Positions 8,675 through 17,577 of a stretch of DNA of 64,000 nt are shown here, one piece after another. The stretch covers positions 1,728,723 through 1,792,722 of the forward strand of contig NZ_JAGRRD010000001.1 in the NCBI RefSeq assembly GCF_018122735.1, in the 5' to 3' direction. This DNA comes from Azoarcus sp. L1K30 (lineage in GTDB: Bacteria > Pseudomonadota > Gammaproteobacteria > Burkholderiales > Rhodocyclaceae). The translations under genes and the position numbers were made by a program. A model generated the notes under the pieces. That model did no database searches and was not told the DNA's origin. It was given only the letters and a program-made list of their open reading frames with translations. How positions within the stretch are numbered: position 1 is the first letter of the stretch; the number at the start of each line of letters is the position of its first letter.

Positions 8675-10491
8675 GTTTCGGCCTCCCGTGCCGCGCCCTC
8701 TGCCCTTCCCGCTTCCCCGCCCGGCCAGCTCACGCGAACGACCGTTCCTCCGCCGACGCGATCATGAAATGCGAGTCTCCCGCCAGACCCGGAGACCAAG
8801 TCGCTGACGATCGCCAGCCCCAGGCCCAGACCTTGCCCCAGCGGCTTGGTCGAGAAGAAGGGCTGCGCAACCTTGTCGATCAGCGACGCATCGATCCCCG
8901 GTCCGTTGTCCGCCACTTCCAGCACCCGTTCCGCACCGTCGCCGCTCACGCGGATCGTGATCTTCGCGTCAGTGCGCCCATCCAGCGCATCCAGCGCATT
9001 GCCGAGCAGATTGAGCAGCACCTGCTCGAGCGCCTGAGGCTGCAGCGGCAGCGACACGGGCTCGCAATCGATCCGCAGATCCACAGCCGAGGTCTCGATA
9101 CGATGTGCCAGCCAGCCAGCAACTGTTTGCACCGCCTGAGATGCCGCCGTGCTGCCGCCCTGCGTCTGTTGCCTCGACGCAAACACCTTGAGCTGGGCGG
9201 TCAGCCGCGCCATCCGTTCGACCAGCCCGATCATCTGCCGCAGATTGTCGCCCAACGGCGCATAACGGGCACGTTCGAGAAAGGTCAGCCCATTGCCGGC
9301 AAAGGCACGCATGGCGGCCAGCGGCTGGTTCAGTTCATGTGCCACCCCGGCGGCCATCTGGCCCAGCGCGGCCAGACGGTTGGCTTCGATCAGGGCCTGC
9401 TGCGCGCCGCGCAATTTCTGCTCTGCCGCCGTGCGCTCGCCGATTTCGCGCACCAGTTGCGCATTGGTATCGGCCAGGTCTGCAGTGCGCTCCGCCACGG
9501 TGCGCTCCAGCACGTCCTGCGCGGCCAGTCGTTCGCGGATGCGGCGCGCACGCTGTGCCCAATACAGCACAGCCACGCCCATCACGCACAGCGCCAGCAT
9601 CGCAGCCAGTACCTGCAGCCACGCGGCCTCCACCGCCTGCGCGCTGTCGAGCATGATCATCATGCGCCAATCGACCCAGTCCAATGGCGCCTGCCTGACT
9701 ACGAAGGTCTTGCCGTTGAGGCGCAAACGACGTGCGTCGAGCCACTTCAGCGGCAGGGGCGCCAGGCGCTCGGTAAAGTACTGCCGCGTGTCCGCCAGTG
9801 CGCGCCTCGACTCGGCAGACAAAGGTGCCAGCGTCGCAAACTTCCAGTCACTGCGTGAAGACAGTGCGACCACGCCGTGGCGATCCACGACGACGACGGA
9901 CTCTCCGCCTTCTGCCCACGTCTGTTCGAGCAAGGCGAGTTCCACCTTGACCGCCAGCACGCCGACGACCCGTTCATCGTCGAGCACCGCATGCGCAATG
10001 AAGAAGCCCGGCACCCGCGTCGTGGCGCCGACCGCGAAAAATGCGCCGGACTCGCCTCGCAGTGCATCCTTGAAGTAGGGTCGAAAGGCGTAGTTCTCGC
10101 CCACGAAACTGTCCGGGCGTTGCCAGTTGCTCGCCGCCAGCGTTCGCCCCGATGGCGCGATCAGGTACAGCATGCCGGCGCCGGTGCGGGCATTGACCTG
10201 CTCCAGCAAGCGGTTGGCGAACGCGACCCGCTGCGGGTCGTCCGGATGCGCCAGCACATCGCGCAGACCCGGATGCTGCGCCAGCACGGCCGGCAGGCTT
10301 TCATAACGCAGCAGTTCCGCATCCAGGCTGGCCGAGAGCAGTGCCAGGCGCTGCCCGGCACTGCTCTCGAGTTCGTCGATACCGGCCTGCAGGCGCATCT
10401 GGTAGCCGAACCACAGCAGCGGAAAAAACACGACCATGAGCACGGCGACACGGACACGGGTGGCACGCAACAAGCGCGAGCGTGATGTCAT
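8671..10491 (-). CDS. DctB-like membrane sensor histidine kinase
   Basis: 606 aa. TM1 (VAVLMVVFFPLLWFGYQM) and TM2 (~290-310, LAAMLALCVMGVAVLYW) flank a periplasmic double-Cache-like sensor with GENYAFRPYFKDAL and GESGAFFAVGATT, as in DctB. The kinase core has the H-box GVAHELNQPLAAM (His near 384), an N-box at NALDAL, then DNGPGID and GLGLGLAIV. It lies 3 bp downstream of the DUF1850 gene and overlaps the response regulator by 4 bp. Known DctB proteins sense C4-dicarboxylates; here the probable signal is the substrate of the adjacent TRAP system, which is an inference. Confidence 0.92.
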   Translation of the reverse strand: MTSRSRLLRATRVRVAVLMVVFFPLLWFGYQMRLQAGIDELESSAGQRLALLSASLDAELLRYESLPAVLAQHPGLRDVLAHPDDPQRVAFANRLLEQVNARTGAGMLYLIAPSGRTLAASNWQRPDSFVGENYAFRPYFKDALRGESGAFFAVGATTRVPGFFIAHAVLDDERVVGVLAVKVELALLEQTWAEGGESVVVVDRHGVVALSSRSDWKFATLAPLSAESRRALADTRQYFTERLAPLPLKWLDARRLRLNGKTFVVRQAPLDWVDWRMMIMLDSAQAVEAAWLQVLAAMLALCVMGVAVLYWAQRARRIRERLAAQDVLERTVAERTADLADTNAQLVREIGERTAAEQKLRGAQQALIEANRLAALGQMAAGVAHELNQPLAAMRAFAGNGLTFLERARYAPLGDNLRQMIGLVERMARLTAQLKVFASRQQTQGGSTAASQAVQTVAGWLAHRIETSAVDLRIDCEPVSLPLQPQALEQVLLNLLGNALDALDGRTDAKITIRVSGDGAERVLEVADNGPGIDASLIDKVAQPFFSTKPLGQGLGLGLAIVSDLVSGSGGRLAFHDRVGGGTVVRVSWPGGEAGRAEGAAREAET

Positions 10492-10494
10492 CGT

Positions 10495-10881
10495 TCAGGG
10501 CCCGGCCCGGGCCGCCGCATCGCAGGCACGCACCTCGGTGACATCACCATCGGAAGGCAGGACCTCGGACATCGGTACACAGTCCGACCCGGGTACGCAC
10601 CACTGATAGTCGGCGGTGAACGCGGACCGGGTCAAACGCAGCAGCGCTTGCGTGGTGCGCGGATGCCACTCCCACACCCCGTCGCGCAGCACCGCCTCCG
10701 GCGCGGGCTCCATGCCCGCGCCGTACCCGCGCACGCGCACGGCGTCGAGCACCAGCACCGTGTCCTGCACACGCCAATCCTCCTCCCACAGGATCTTTTC
10801 GATCGAATGCGTCCATCCGAGCGTGAAGTGGGTGGCCGCCACGGCGACCGCGGCCACGGCGTTGGCCAGGCAGACAGCCAT
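10495..10881 (-). CDS. DUF1850 family protein, TRAP-associated
   Basis: 128 aa with a hydrophobic N-terminus (AVCLANAVAAVAVAATHFTL) and the DUF1850 signature: WTHSIEKILWEEDWRV, then VRGYGAGMEPAP and GVWEWHPR. DUF1850 proteins are small exported or membrane-anchored proteins commonly found next to fused 4TM/12TM TRAP permeases of the TAXI type; their biochemical role is unknown. It starts 1 bp after the permease stop, so it is very probably co-translated. Two Cys pairs in the C-terminal part (WCVPGSDC) may form a disulfide in the periplasm. Confidence 0.85.
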   Translation of the reverse strand: MAVCLANAVAAVAVAATHFTLGWTHSIEKILWEEDWRVQDTVLVLDAVRVRGYGAGMEPAPEAVLRDGVWEWHPRTTQALLRLTRSAFTADYQWCVPGSDCVPMSEVLPSDGDVTEVRACDAAARAGP

Positions 10882-10882
10882 C

Positions 10883-12919
10883 TCAGACAGTCAGCGGCGC
10901 AATTCTGCGCGCACGCCAGATATGCCAGCCGATCACGATCGACGCGAGACTGAAACCCAGTTCGTCAGTGATCGGCAGAGCCGTCACCAGCAGCGATGCG
11001 GCCACGAATGCGAGCACGCGTTCAATCACGTTCATCGGTGTCCGGAAATACCCCACGACAGCAGCACCCCACAAGATGACGGCCAGCAAGGCCTTGAAGA
11101 AGACGTAGATTGTGGCATCGAAGCCCTTGTCCCCCTGCAGCATCAGCTCCGGCGCATAGACGGCCATGTAAGGCACAACGAAACCTGCCACCGCAATCTG
11201 CACTGCACGCACCCCGATCTTGAGCCCCGATTCCTTCGCGATCGGCGCGGCGGCAAAGGCGGCCAGCGCCACCGGCGGCGTCAGGTCGGCGAGAATACCG
11301 AAATAAAACACGAACATGTGCGACACCACCAGCGGCACACCAAGTTCGAGCAATGCGGGGGCCGCGATCGAACTGGTGATGATGTAGTTGGGAATGGTCG
11401 GAATCCCCATGCCCAGCACCAGGCAGGTCAGCATCGTCAGCACCAGCGACAGCAACAGACTATGCGCCCCGAGCTGGATGATATACCCGGCAAAGGCGGT
11501 CGCCGCACCGGTCAGTGTCAGCGATCCGATGATCACCCCCACCAGCGCACACGCCACCCCGACCGGCAGGGCGTGCATGGCGCCGTCGGCAAGCGACTGC
11601 ACCGCCACTTTCAGCGTGGTGCGCCCATCCTTGTAGCCGGCCAGCAGCACCGCCAACACGCCGATCACGACCATCACCGCAACGATACCGATCGACGCAA
11701 AGGCCGAGCACGCCAGTCCGAGCGCAACCCAGAACAGCAGTCGCAGCGACAGCCCCTTGAGCCGGCCCGAGTACGACGCACCGAAGATCAGCACCACGGT
11801 CAGCGCAAGGCCGACCATGCCCGAAAACAGCGGGGTGAAGCCCGCAAACAGCAGATATACCAGCGAGATCAGCGGCGCCAGCAGATACCAGCGCTGACGG
11901 ATGGCCACCCACGGATCGGGGCAGTCGGCCTTGGCCAGCCCCTTCAACCCGGCCCTGCCCGCCTCCAGATGAACCATCCAGAACACGGTGAAGAAATACA
12001 GTACGGCCGGAATCGAGGCGGCCTTGCAGATCTCGATATAGGGCACGTTGATGGTCTCGGCCATGATGAACGCGACCGCCCCCATCACCGGCGGCATCAG
12101 CTGCCCGCCCATCGAACTGGTGGCCTCGACCGCACCTGCAAAGTCCGCCCGGTAGCCGAACTTCTTCATCAGGGGAATGGTGAACTGCCCGGTGGTGACC
12201 ACGTTGGCCACGCCCGAACCATTGATCGTGCCCATCAGTCCGGACGACACCACCGACACCTTGGCCGGCCCGCCCTTGGTATGGCCGACGGTGCCGAGTG
12301 CGAAATCGTTGAACAGATGAATCATCCCGGCCTGTTCGAGGAAGGCCCCGAACAGGATGAACAGAAAGATGTAGCTCGACGACACATAGGTCGGCGTACC
12401 GAAGATGCCCTCGGTTCCGAACGCCAGCTGCCCGACCACCTGGTCCACACCGTAGCCCCGATGCGCAAACGCCCCCGGCAGATACTCGCCGAACAGGGCG
12501 TAGGCAAGAAAGCCGAGACAGATCAACGGCAGAGCAAAACCCATGATCCGCCGCGCAGCTTCGAACACCAGCACCAGCGTCACCACACCCACCACCATGT
12601 CCATGTTGGTGAGTTCGCCCGCCCGCTGGATGAGTTCGGCTTCAAACACCCAGTGATAGGCACCCAGCGCCAGTGCGCAAAAACCCATCAGCTTGGTCAG
12701 CAGGCTGGTACCAGCCGCGCTGCCCCCACGCCATGGGTAGATGAGAAAGGTCATCAGCAGCAGAAAGCCGACGTGCATCGCTCTCACCACCGAACTGGAG
12801 ATGGGGCTGAATGCAGCCGTGACGATTTGAAAAACCGAGAACAGGACGGCCACGCAAAAGACGATGCGCAGCATCCCGTGACCGGCATCGGCGGCCGGCA
12901 AGGAGGCAGTTTGAGTCAT
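10883..12919 (-). CDS. TRAP transporter fused permease (4TM/12TM)
   Basis: 678 aa, almost entirely transmembrane helices. It matches the fused small and large TRAP permease subunits: an N-terminal DctQ-like portion of ~4 TM, then a DctM-like portion with SSGLMGTINGSGVANVVTTG, EATSSMGGQLMPPVMGAVAF and LGMGIPTIPNYII. It should import an organic acid with a sodium ion gradient, taking substrate from the TAXI binding protein encoded upstream. ATG 12919 has CGGAG a few bases upstream; the longer frame from 12985 lacks TM sequence. It lies 108 bp downstream of the binding-protein gene. Confidence 0.93.
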   Translation of the reverse strand: MTQTASLPAADAGHGMLRIVFCVAVLFSVFQIVTAAFSPISSSVVRAMHVGFLLLMTFLIYPWRGGSAAGTSLLTKLMGFCALALGAYHWVFEAELIQRAGELTNMDMVVGVVTLVLVFEAARRIMGFALPLICLGFLAYALFGEYLPGAFAHRGYGVDQVVGQLAFGTEGIFGTPTYVSSSYIFLFILFGAFLEQAGMIHLFNDFALGTVGHTKGGPAKVSVVSSGLMGTINGSGVANVVTTGQFTIPLMKKFGYRADFAGAVEATSSMGGQLMPPVMGAVAFIMAETINVPYIEICKAASIPAVLYFFTVFWMVHLEAGRAGLKGLAKADCPDPWVAIRQRWYLLAPLISLVYLLFAGFTPLFSGMVGLALTVVLIFGASYSGRLKGLSLRLLFWVALGLACSAFASIGIVAVMVVIGVLAVLLAGYKDGRTTLKVAVQSLADGAMHALPVGVACALVGVIIGSLTLTGAATAFAGYIIQLGAHSLLLSLVLTMLTCLVLGMGIPTIPNYIITSSIAAPALLELGVPLVVSHMFVFYFGILADLTPPVALAAFAAAPIAKESGLKIGVRAVQIAVAGFVVPYMAVYAPELMLQGDKGFDATIYVFFKALLAVILWGAAVVGYFRTPMNVIERVLAFVAASLLVTALPITDELGFSLASIVIGWHIWRARRIAPLTV

Positions 12920-13027
12920 GGAAACTCCGGGCTGAGTGTCGACCGCGACGGGTCGACCGGACGACAGGGCGCTCCGGCCCGGCAAGACGGGACGTCAAGC
13001 CAGGTCGGGCATTGCGGCAGGGACGCC

Positions 13028-13978
13028 TTACTTGATCAGCCCCTGTTCGCGGTAGTACTTCTCGGCGCCCGGATGCAGCGGCAGCGGCAACCCCTGGATG
13101 GCGTTCTCGAGCTTGATCTGGCGCGCCGCGGCATGCGAGGTGCCCAATCTTTCGAGATTCTCGAAGATACCCCGTGTCATCTCGTAGACGACGTCCGTCG
13201 GCACCTTGTCGTTGGTGATCAGCAGATTGTTGATCGCCACCGTCGTCACATCGGCCTCTTGGCCGTCATAGGTATGGGAAGGGATCAGTGCCGAGCGATA
13301 GGCCGCGTCACCGACCTTGGCCACCACATCTGCCGGAATCGGCACGAAGTTGACCTTGACGGCCGACGAGAGATCGCGCAGCGCCGCCACCCCCAATCCG
13401 GCCGACTGCAGCGTGACATCGATCTGACGATTCTTCATCAGCTCCACCGACTCGCCGAAAGGCAGGTACTCCACCTTGGAAAAATCGCCATAGCTCAGCC
13501 CTGCAGCCTTGAGGATGGCACGCGCATTGATTTCGGTACCCGAGCGCGGTGCGCCGACCGAGATGCGCTTGCCCTTCAGGTCGGCCAGCGACTTGATGTT
13601 CGCGTCGGCCAGCGCAACGATCTGAATGTAGTTCGGATACACCGACGCCACCGCGCGCAGGTGATCGAGCGGTTTGGCGAAGCCCGCGTCCGCATTGCCC
13701 TTCCATGCGTCGGATACCGCATCTGCCAACGAAAAACCGATCTCGCCGCGGCCACTCTGCAGCAGGTTCAGGTTCTCGGCCGAGGCCTTGGTCGACTGAA
13801 CCTGCACCTTGGAATCGGGGATCTTCTCGCCATAGATCTGCGACAGGGTCACGCCCAGCGGGTAGTAGACACCGCTGGTGCCTCCGGTCAGCACATTGAC
13901 GAAGGTCGCCGCGGAAGCGGTCTGGGCCGCAACCGATACCAGGGCGCCGAACAGGCAGTTGCGCACGATGCTCTTCAT
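13028..13978 (-). CDS. TAXI family TRAP transporter solute-binding protein
   Basis: 316 aa. Signal peptide MKSIVRNCLFGALVSVAAQTASA, then the TAXI hallmark FVNVLTGGTSGVYYPLG and a type-I binding-protein fold (EIGFSLADAV, GKRISVGAPRSGTE). Periplasmic receptor for the fused TRAP permease; TAXI proteins bind organic acids such as glutamate or dicarboxylates. Start ATG 13978 has AAGGAGA 7 nt upstream and lies ~50 nt after the predicted sigma54 start site. The open frame from 14065 would begin upstream of that promoter, which argues against it. First gene of the run. Confidence 0.93.
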   Translation of the reverse strand: MKSIVRNCLFGALVSVAAQTASAATFVNVLTGGTSGVYYPLGVTLSQIYGEKIPDSKVQVQSTKASAENLNLLQSGRGEIGFSLADAVSDAWKGNADAGFAKPLDHLRAVASVYPNYIQIVALADANIKSLADLKGKRISVGAPRSGTEINARAILKAAGLSYGDFSKVEYLPFGESVELMKNRQIDVTLQSAGLGVAALRDLSSAVKVNFVPIPADVVAKVGDAAYRSALIPSHTYDGQEADVTTVAINNLLITNDKVPTDVVYEMTRGIFENLERLGTSHAAARQIKLENAIQGLPLPLHPGAEKYYREQGLIK

Positions 13979-14038
13979 TGATTGTCTCCTTGAATAGACT
14001 TTTTGTATGTACTCATGAATCTTGAGCATGAACAGCAT

Positions 14039-14054
14039 TGCAATCGCCATGCCA
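14039..14054 (-). promoter_or_regulatory. Sigma54 (-24/-12) promoter of the TRAP operon
   Basis: On the minus strand the sequence reads TGGCATG-GCGA-TTGCA. The GG and GC elements have the exact 12-bp register required for sigma54 (consensus TGGCACG-N4-TTGCW). The predicted start is near 14028, giving a ~50-nt leader with a good ribosome site before ATG 13978. A sigma54 activator and its kinase are encoded in the same run, which strongly supports function. Confidence 0.8.
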
Positions 14055-14137
14055 TCTGAACACACACGCAGGAAACTCGTTTAGAACTGATTTATATGAA
14101 TTTTTTCACCAACCGGCAGTCTGGCGTCGTACCAGTT

Positions 14138-14185
14138 GTCCGAACATCCGGAATCTCGCCTGAGAAAGCGTGCGGAAATCCGGAA
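14138..14185 (-). promoter_or_regulatory. Pair of 16-bp direct repeats, putative activator enhancer
   Basis: GTCCGAACATCCGGAA (14138-14153) and GTGCGGAAATCCGGAA (14170-14185) agree at 13 of 16 positions. They sit 32 bp apart, about three helical turns, on the same face. They lie ~110-160 bp upstream of the predicted sigma54 start, the normal place for enhancer sites of DctD/NtrC-type activators. The core ATCCGGAA contains the palindrome TCCGGA. They are also upstream of the divergent flavoprotein gene and might affect it. Confidence 0.5.
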
Positions 14186-14318
14186 CATTCAAGCATCGGC
14201 GGCTGCGCGGCCCCGACGTCCAACGAACAGCGAGCCGTCCCGATCTGGTAAAAATCGCCGCAACGAACACACTCGCCGCCAAGGGCGAGGAGACAAATTG
14301 CATCGGAGACCGGAAAAC

Positions 14319-15437
14319 ATGGAGACAATCGACTGTGTCGTCATCGGCGCGGGCGCGGTGGGCCTGGCCTGTGCGCGCGCGCTGGCTCAGGACGGGCGCG
14401 ACGTCATCATCATCGAGCGCGAAACGAGCTTCGGCAGCGGTATCAGCGCGCGCAACAGCGAGGTCATCCACGCCGGGCTCTACTACACGCCGGGATCGCT
14501 CAAGGCACGCCTGTGCGTGAGCGGCCGCGACCTGCTCTACCGTTATTGCGCCGATCGCGGCATCGGCCACCAGCGCTGCGGCAAACTGCTGGTTGCGCCG
14601 CAGCCGCAGCAGGTCGAGGCACTCGACACGATCCGCGCGCGCGCCGAATTGAACGGCGTGCACGACCTGCGCTGGCTCGACCGAGATGCCATCCGCGCCA
14701 TCGAACCCGCCCTCGATGCCCATGCCGCCCTGCTGTCACCCTCGACCGGCATCGTCGACAGCCACGGTCTGATGCTCGCGCTGCTGGGCGATGCCGAACA
14801 ACACGGCGCCATGCTCGCATTGGCGAGCCCGGTGCGCAGCGGGCGAATCGAGGCCGACGGCATCGTGCTGCATATCGAGGATGACTGCGGCACCGCAAGC
14901 GCGCTTCGCGCGCGGTGCGTGGTCAATGCCGCCGGGCTCGACGCCATTGGCCTCGCGCAGCACATCGACGGCGTCCCACGCGAGTCGATTCCGCAGGCGC
15001 ACTACGCCCGCGGCGTGTACTTCGGCTACCGCGGCCGCGCGCCCTTCTCGCATCTGATCTATCCCATCCCGGAGGCGGGTGGGCTCGGCGTGCATCTCAC
15101 CCTCGACCTCGGCGGTCAGGCAAAATTCGGCCCCGACGTCGAGTGGATCGACGCGCCCGATTACCACGTCGATCCGGCACGCGCCGAACGCTTCTATCAG
15201 GCCATTCGCAGCTGGTGGCCTGCGCTGGAAGACGGTCGGCTCGAACCCGGCTACGCCGGCGTCCGCCCCAAGATCGTCGGCCCCGGCGAAGCCGACGCCG
15301 ACTTCCGTATCGACGGTCCCGCGCAACATGGCATACCCGGACTCATCCAGCTCTTCGGCATCGAATCACCGGGGTTGACGGCGGCCATGGCCATCGGTGC
15401 GCACGTGGCGGCACTGGCCCGCAGCACTTCAGACTGA
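14319..15437 (+). CDS. FAD-dependent oxidoreductase, L-2-hydroxyglutarate oxidase-like
   Basis: 372 aa of the DAO superfamily. It has an N-terminal dinucleotide-binding motif [17 protein letters not shown] (GxGxxG at residues ~9-14), then the LhgO/L2HGDH-like motif [21 protein letters not shown] and [19 protein letters not shown]. The C-terminus has GYAGVRPKI and [16 protein letters not shown], which close the FAD site. Family members oxidise L-2-hydroxyglutarate or related 2-hydroxy acids and pass electrons to quinone. ATG 14319 precedes the Rossmann fold directly, with GGAGA upstream. It diverges from the TRAP operon, suggesting its substrate may be what that system imports; this is inference. 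Confidence 0.85.
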   Translation: METIDCVVIGAGAVGLACARALAQDGRDVIIIERETSFGSGISARNSEVIHAGLYYTPGSLKARLCVSGRDLLYRYCADRGIGHQRCGKLLVAPQPQQVEALDTIRARAELNGVHDLRWLDRDAIRAIEPALDAHAALLSPSTGIVDSHGLMLALLGDAEQHGAMLALASPVRSGRIEADGIVLHIEDDCGTASALRARCVVNAAGLDAIGLAQHIDGVPRESIPQAHYARGVYFGYRGRAPFSHLIYPIPEAGGLGVHLTLDLGGQAKFGPDVEWIDAPDYHVDPARAERFYQAIRSWWPALEDGRLEPGYAGVRPKIVGPGEADADFRIDGPAQHGIPGLIQLFGIESPGLTAAMAIGAHVAALARSTSD

Positions 15438-15516
15438 TCGGTGACGCAAGTGCCGATCATGTGCCGGATGGCCTACCCGCGATATGATGCGGAGCACATC
15501 ATTCCGTGAACAGACA

Positions 15517-16128
15517 ATGGACAACGACAGGAAACAGCACCACAACGCACGCATGCAGCGCAAGAAGGCGGTTGTCGATGCCGCCATCGAGCGCGCGCAG
15601 GACACGCGCGGCATCGTCATCCTGATCACCGGCAACGGCAAGGGCAAGACCACGTCGGCCTTCGGCACCCTGTATCGCGCGCTCGGTCATGGTCAGCACC
15701 CCGGCATTGTTCAGTTCATCAAGGGCACCCAGCCCACGGGCGAAGTCACCTTTCTGCAGCAGTGCGCGGCCGGTGCCGACCTGCCCTATCATGCGATGGC
15801 GACAGGCTTTACCTGGAACACTCAGGACTGGGACGCCGACAAGCGCGCCGCCGACGAAGCCTGGTCGAATGCCGCGCAGATGCTGTGCGATCCGTCCATC
15901 GATCTGGTGCTGCTCGATGAACTCACCTACATGCTGAAGTACAACTATCTCGATACCGAAGAGGTTGTGCGCACGATTCGCGCGCGTCCGCCCATGCAAA
16001 CGGTGATCGTCACCGGTCGCGCCGCCAGGCCCGAACTCGTTGACCTCGCCGACACCGTCAGCGAGATCGCCGATCACAAACATGCGTTCAAGGCCGGCGT
16101 GAAGGCACAGGCCGGCATCGATTTCTGA
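15517..16128 (+). CDS. cobO: Cob(I)yrinic acid a,c-diamide adenosyltransferase
   Basis: 203 aa, the CobO/BtuR family length. It has the P-loop GNGKGKTTSAFGTLYRALGHG, then VQFIKGTQPTGE, a central DLVLLDELTYML (Walker-B-like) and VIVTGRAARPELVDLADTVSE, and ends in the typical GVKAQAGIDF. It transfers the 5'-deoxyadenosyl group from ATP to cob(I)alamin or corrinoids, making coenzyme B12. The start at 15517 aligns with the E. coli BtuR N-terminus; an in-frame ATG at 15484 is less likely. No other cobalamin genes or riboswitch are adjacent, so it may serve salvage. Confidence 0.94.
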   Translation: MDNDRKQHHNARMQRKKAVVDAAIERAQDTRGIVILITGNGKGKTTSAFGTLYRALGHGQHPGIVQFIKGTQPTGEVTFLQQCAAGADLPYHAMATGFTWNTQDWDADKRAADEAWSNAAQMLCDPSIDLVLLDELTYMLKYNYLDTEEVVRTIRARPPMQTVIVTGRAARPELVDLADTVSEIADHKHAFKAGVKAQAGIDF

Positions 16129-16170
16129 TGCACGCTCGTAACATCATGTGCGGCGGGATCGGCTTGCGGA

Positions 16171-17577
16171 TCACGTCCCCGGTAATCGCTCCAACGCCTG
16201 CCGGAGCGCGGCAAAGCACCGTGAATCGATCGCCGTGCCAATGGTGCCGGCCATGATCTCGAGCGTCTTCGGGATCGGCACCGCGCCGCGATAGGGGCGC
16301 TCGGCGGTAATCGCATCGAAAATGTCTGCGGTTGTGATGATGCGGGTTTCCAGGCAGATGTCCTCTGCCATCAATCCGCGTGGATAGCCCTTGCCGTCCA
16401 GCCTTTCGTGGTGTGCGGCCGACACCCGCGCGAGTTCGGAAAAGGCGCCGATGCGGGAGAGGATGGTCTCGGTATACATCGCGTGCGCGCGGACAGCCGC
16501 CCATTCCTCTTCGTCGAGCTTTCCCGGCTTGTCGAGCACGCTGTTGCTGACGCCGAGCTTGCCGACATCGTGCAACAACGCGCCGCGCTTGAGCCATCGC
16601 CGCCGTTCGGGCGGCAGGCCAAGCACCTCCGCGACCATGTCGGTATACAGCGCAACACGTGCGCTGTGTCCGCTGGTGTAGGGGCTCTTCGAGTCGACCA
16701 CCTGTCCAAAGGCCGCGGCGATGTCGTCGAGGTAGTCGTCGTCCAGTTCGACAACATGCGATGCCGGTTCCTGCGCCAATACGGCCTGACCAACCTCCTG
16801 TGAAGCCAGCGTGGTCCAGAATGCACCGCCAGTCGCCACGGCCTCGAAGGCCTGCACCAGCGCCGGATCGAACCAGCGACCCGAGCGCGAGCGAATCTCC
16901 TCCAGCGCTGCGGATGCACCACTTGCGGTATGAAACACATCGATGACCTGGGCCAGCAGCGCGATACGGGAAAACAGCGGTATGTCCTCCCCCGCCAGGC
17001 CTGCCGGCTTTCCCTGTCCGTTGAAATGTTCGTCGAGGCTGTAGATACCGTGCGCAACGCCCTCGGGAAAACGCAGCAGACGGGCAATCTCGGCACCGCG
17101 CTGGCAGCGCGTGGCGATCAGCTCCCGTGCAATGTCGCTGCCATCGCGCATGATCGTCAACACGCTGCGAAAACGCTCGGCGAGACCAGCCTTGAGGCCG
17201 GTATGCCTGAGCACGAAATTGAGCACTTGGGGCAAACTGTCGCCAACCGTCTTGAAGTCGCGCTTGAAGGAAAGGTCGTCGGTCAGATACAGCTCGCAGA
17301 TGCGCGCGGCGTTGCTGCTGCAACCGAGATCCTTGAGCAGCAGCGTGTAATAGAGCTCCCACAGCGCATCGTCGTCCAATCCGATCTTGCGGCCGACCTG
17401 CATGCCGATCCAGCAGCAGCGCACACAATGGCCTGCAGGTTGTCCTTCGGTGATATCCAGTGCATGACTGAGCGCCGAAATCAGTTCGGAAAGCTTCAGT
17501 TCTGCGGTCGGGCACGAAGCGGCCGACACCAGGGAAAGGCGCGTCATTGGCATATCAGGGAAATACTCGCACTCCAT
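16171..17577 (-). CDS. Tandem HD-GYP domain protein (cyclic-di-GMP phosphodiesterase-like)
   Basis: 468 aa with two HD-GYP-like halves. The C-terminal half (~285-465) is complete: TSGHSARVALY, the HD pair LLHDVGKLGVS, then HAMYTETIL, HHERLDGKGYPRGL and RIITTADIFDAITAERPYR. The N-terminal half (~35-250) is degenerate: its HD position reads LLLKDLG and its GYP position HFNGQGKPAGL. The second domain should hydrolyse cyclic-di-GMP; the first is probably structural or regulatory. There is no TM or receiver domain. The start could be ATG 17577 or ATG 17547; neither has a clear ribosome site. It converges with cobO. Confidence 0.85.
   Translation of the reverse strand: MECEYFPDMPMTRLSLVSAASCPTAELKLSELISALSHALDITEGQPAGHCVRCCWIGMQVGRKIGLDDDALWELYYTLLLKDLGCSSNAARICELYLTDDLSFKRDFKTVGDSLPQVLNFVLRHTGLKAGLAERFRSVLTIMRDGSDIARELIATRCQRGAEIARLLRFPEGVAHGIYSLDEHFNGQGKPAGLAGEDIPLFSRIALLAQVIDVFHTASGASAALEEIRSRSGRWFDPALVQAFEAVATGGAFWTTLASQEVGQAVLAQEPASHVVELDDDYLDDIAAAFGQVVDSKSPYTSGHSARVALYTDMVAEVLGLPPERRRWLKRGALLHDVGKLGVSNSVLDKPGKLDEEEWAAVRAHAMYTETILSRIGAFSELARVSAAHHERLDGKGYPRGLMAEDICLETRIITTADIFDAITAERPYRGAVPIPKTLEIMAGTIGTAIDSRCFAALRQALERLPGT

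Noticed and set aside
10616..13981. Very long open frame (1121 codons) on the plus strand
   Set aside because: It lies antisense to the DUF1850, TRAP permease and TAXI genes, is full of His/Arg/Gln/Gly low-complexity sequence and has no domain; typical of GC-rich shadow frames.
14039..14065. Start of the TAXI gene at 14065
   Set aside because: It would put the start codon upstream of the sigma54 promoter; the signal peptide and ribosome site support 13978.
14300..14318. Sequence resembling part of a B12 box (CGGAGACCGG) near a cobalamin gene
   Set aside because: It is short, only 19 nt from the flavoprotein start and acts as its ribosome site; no other parts of a cobalamin riboswitch are seen before cobO or the TonB receptor.
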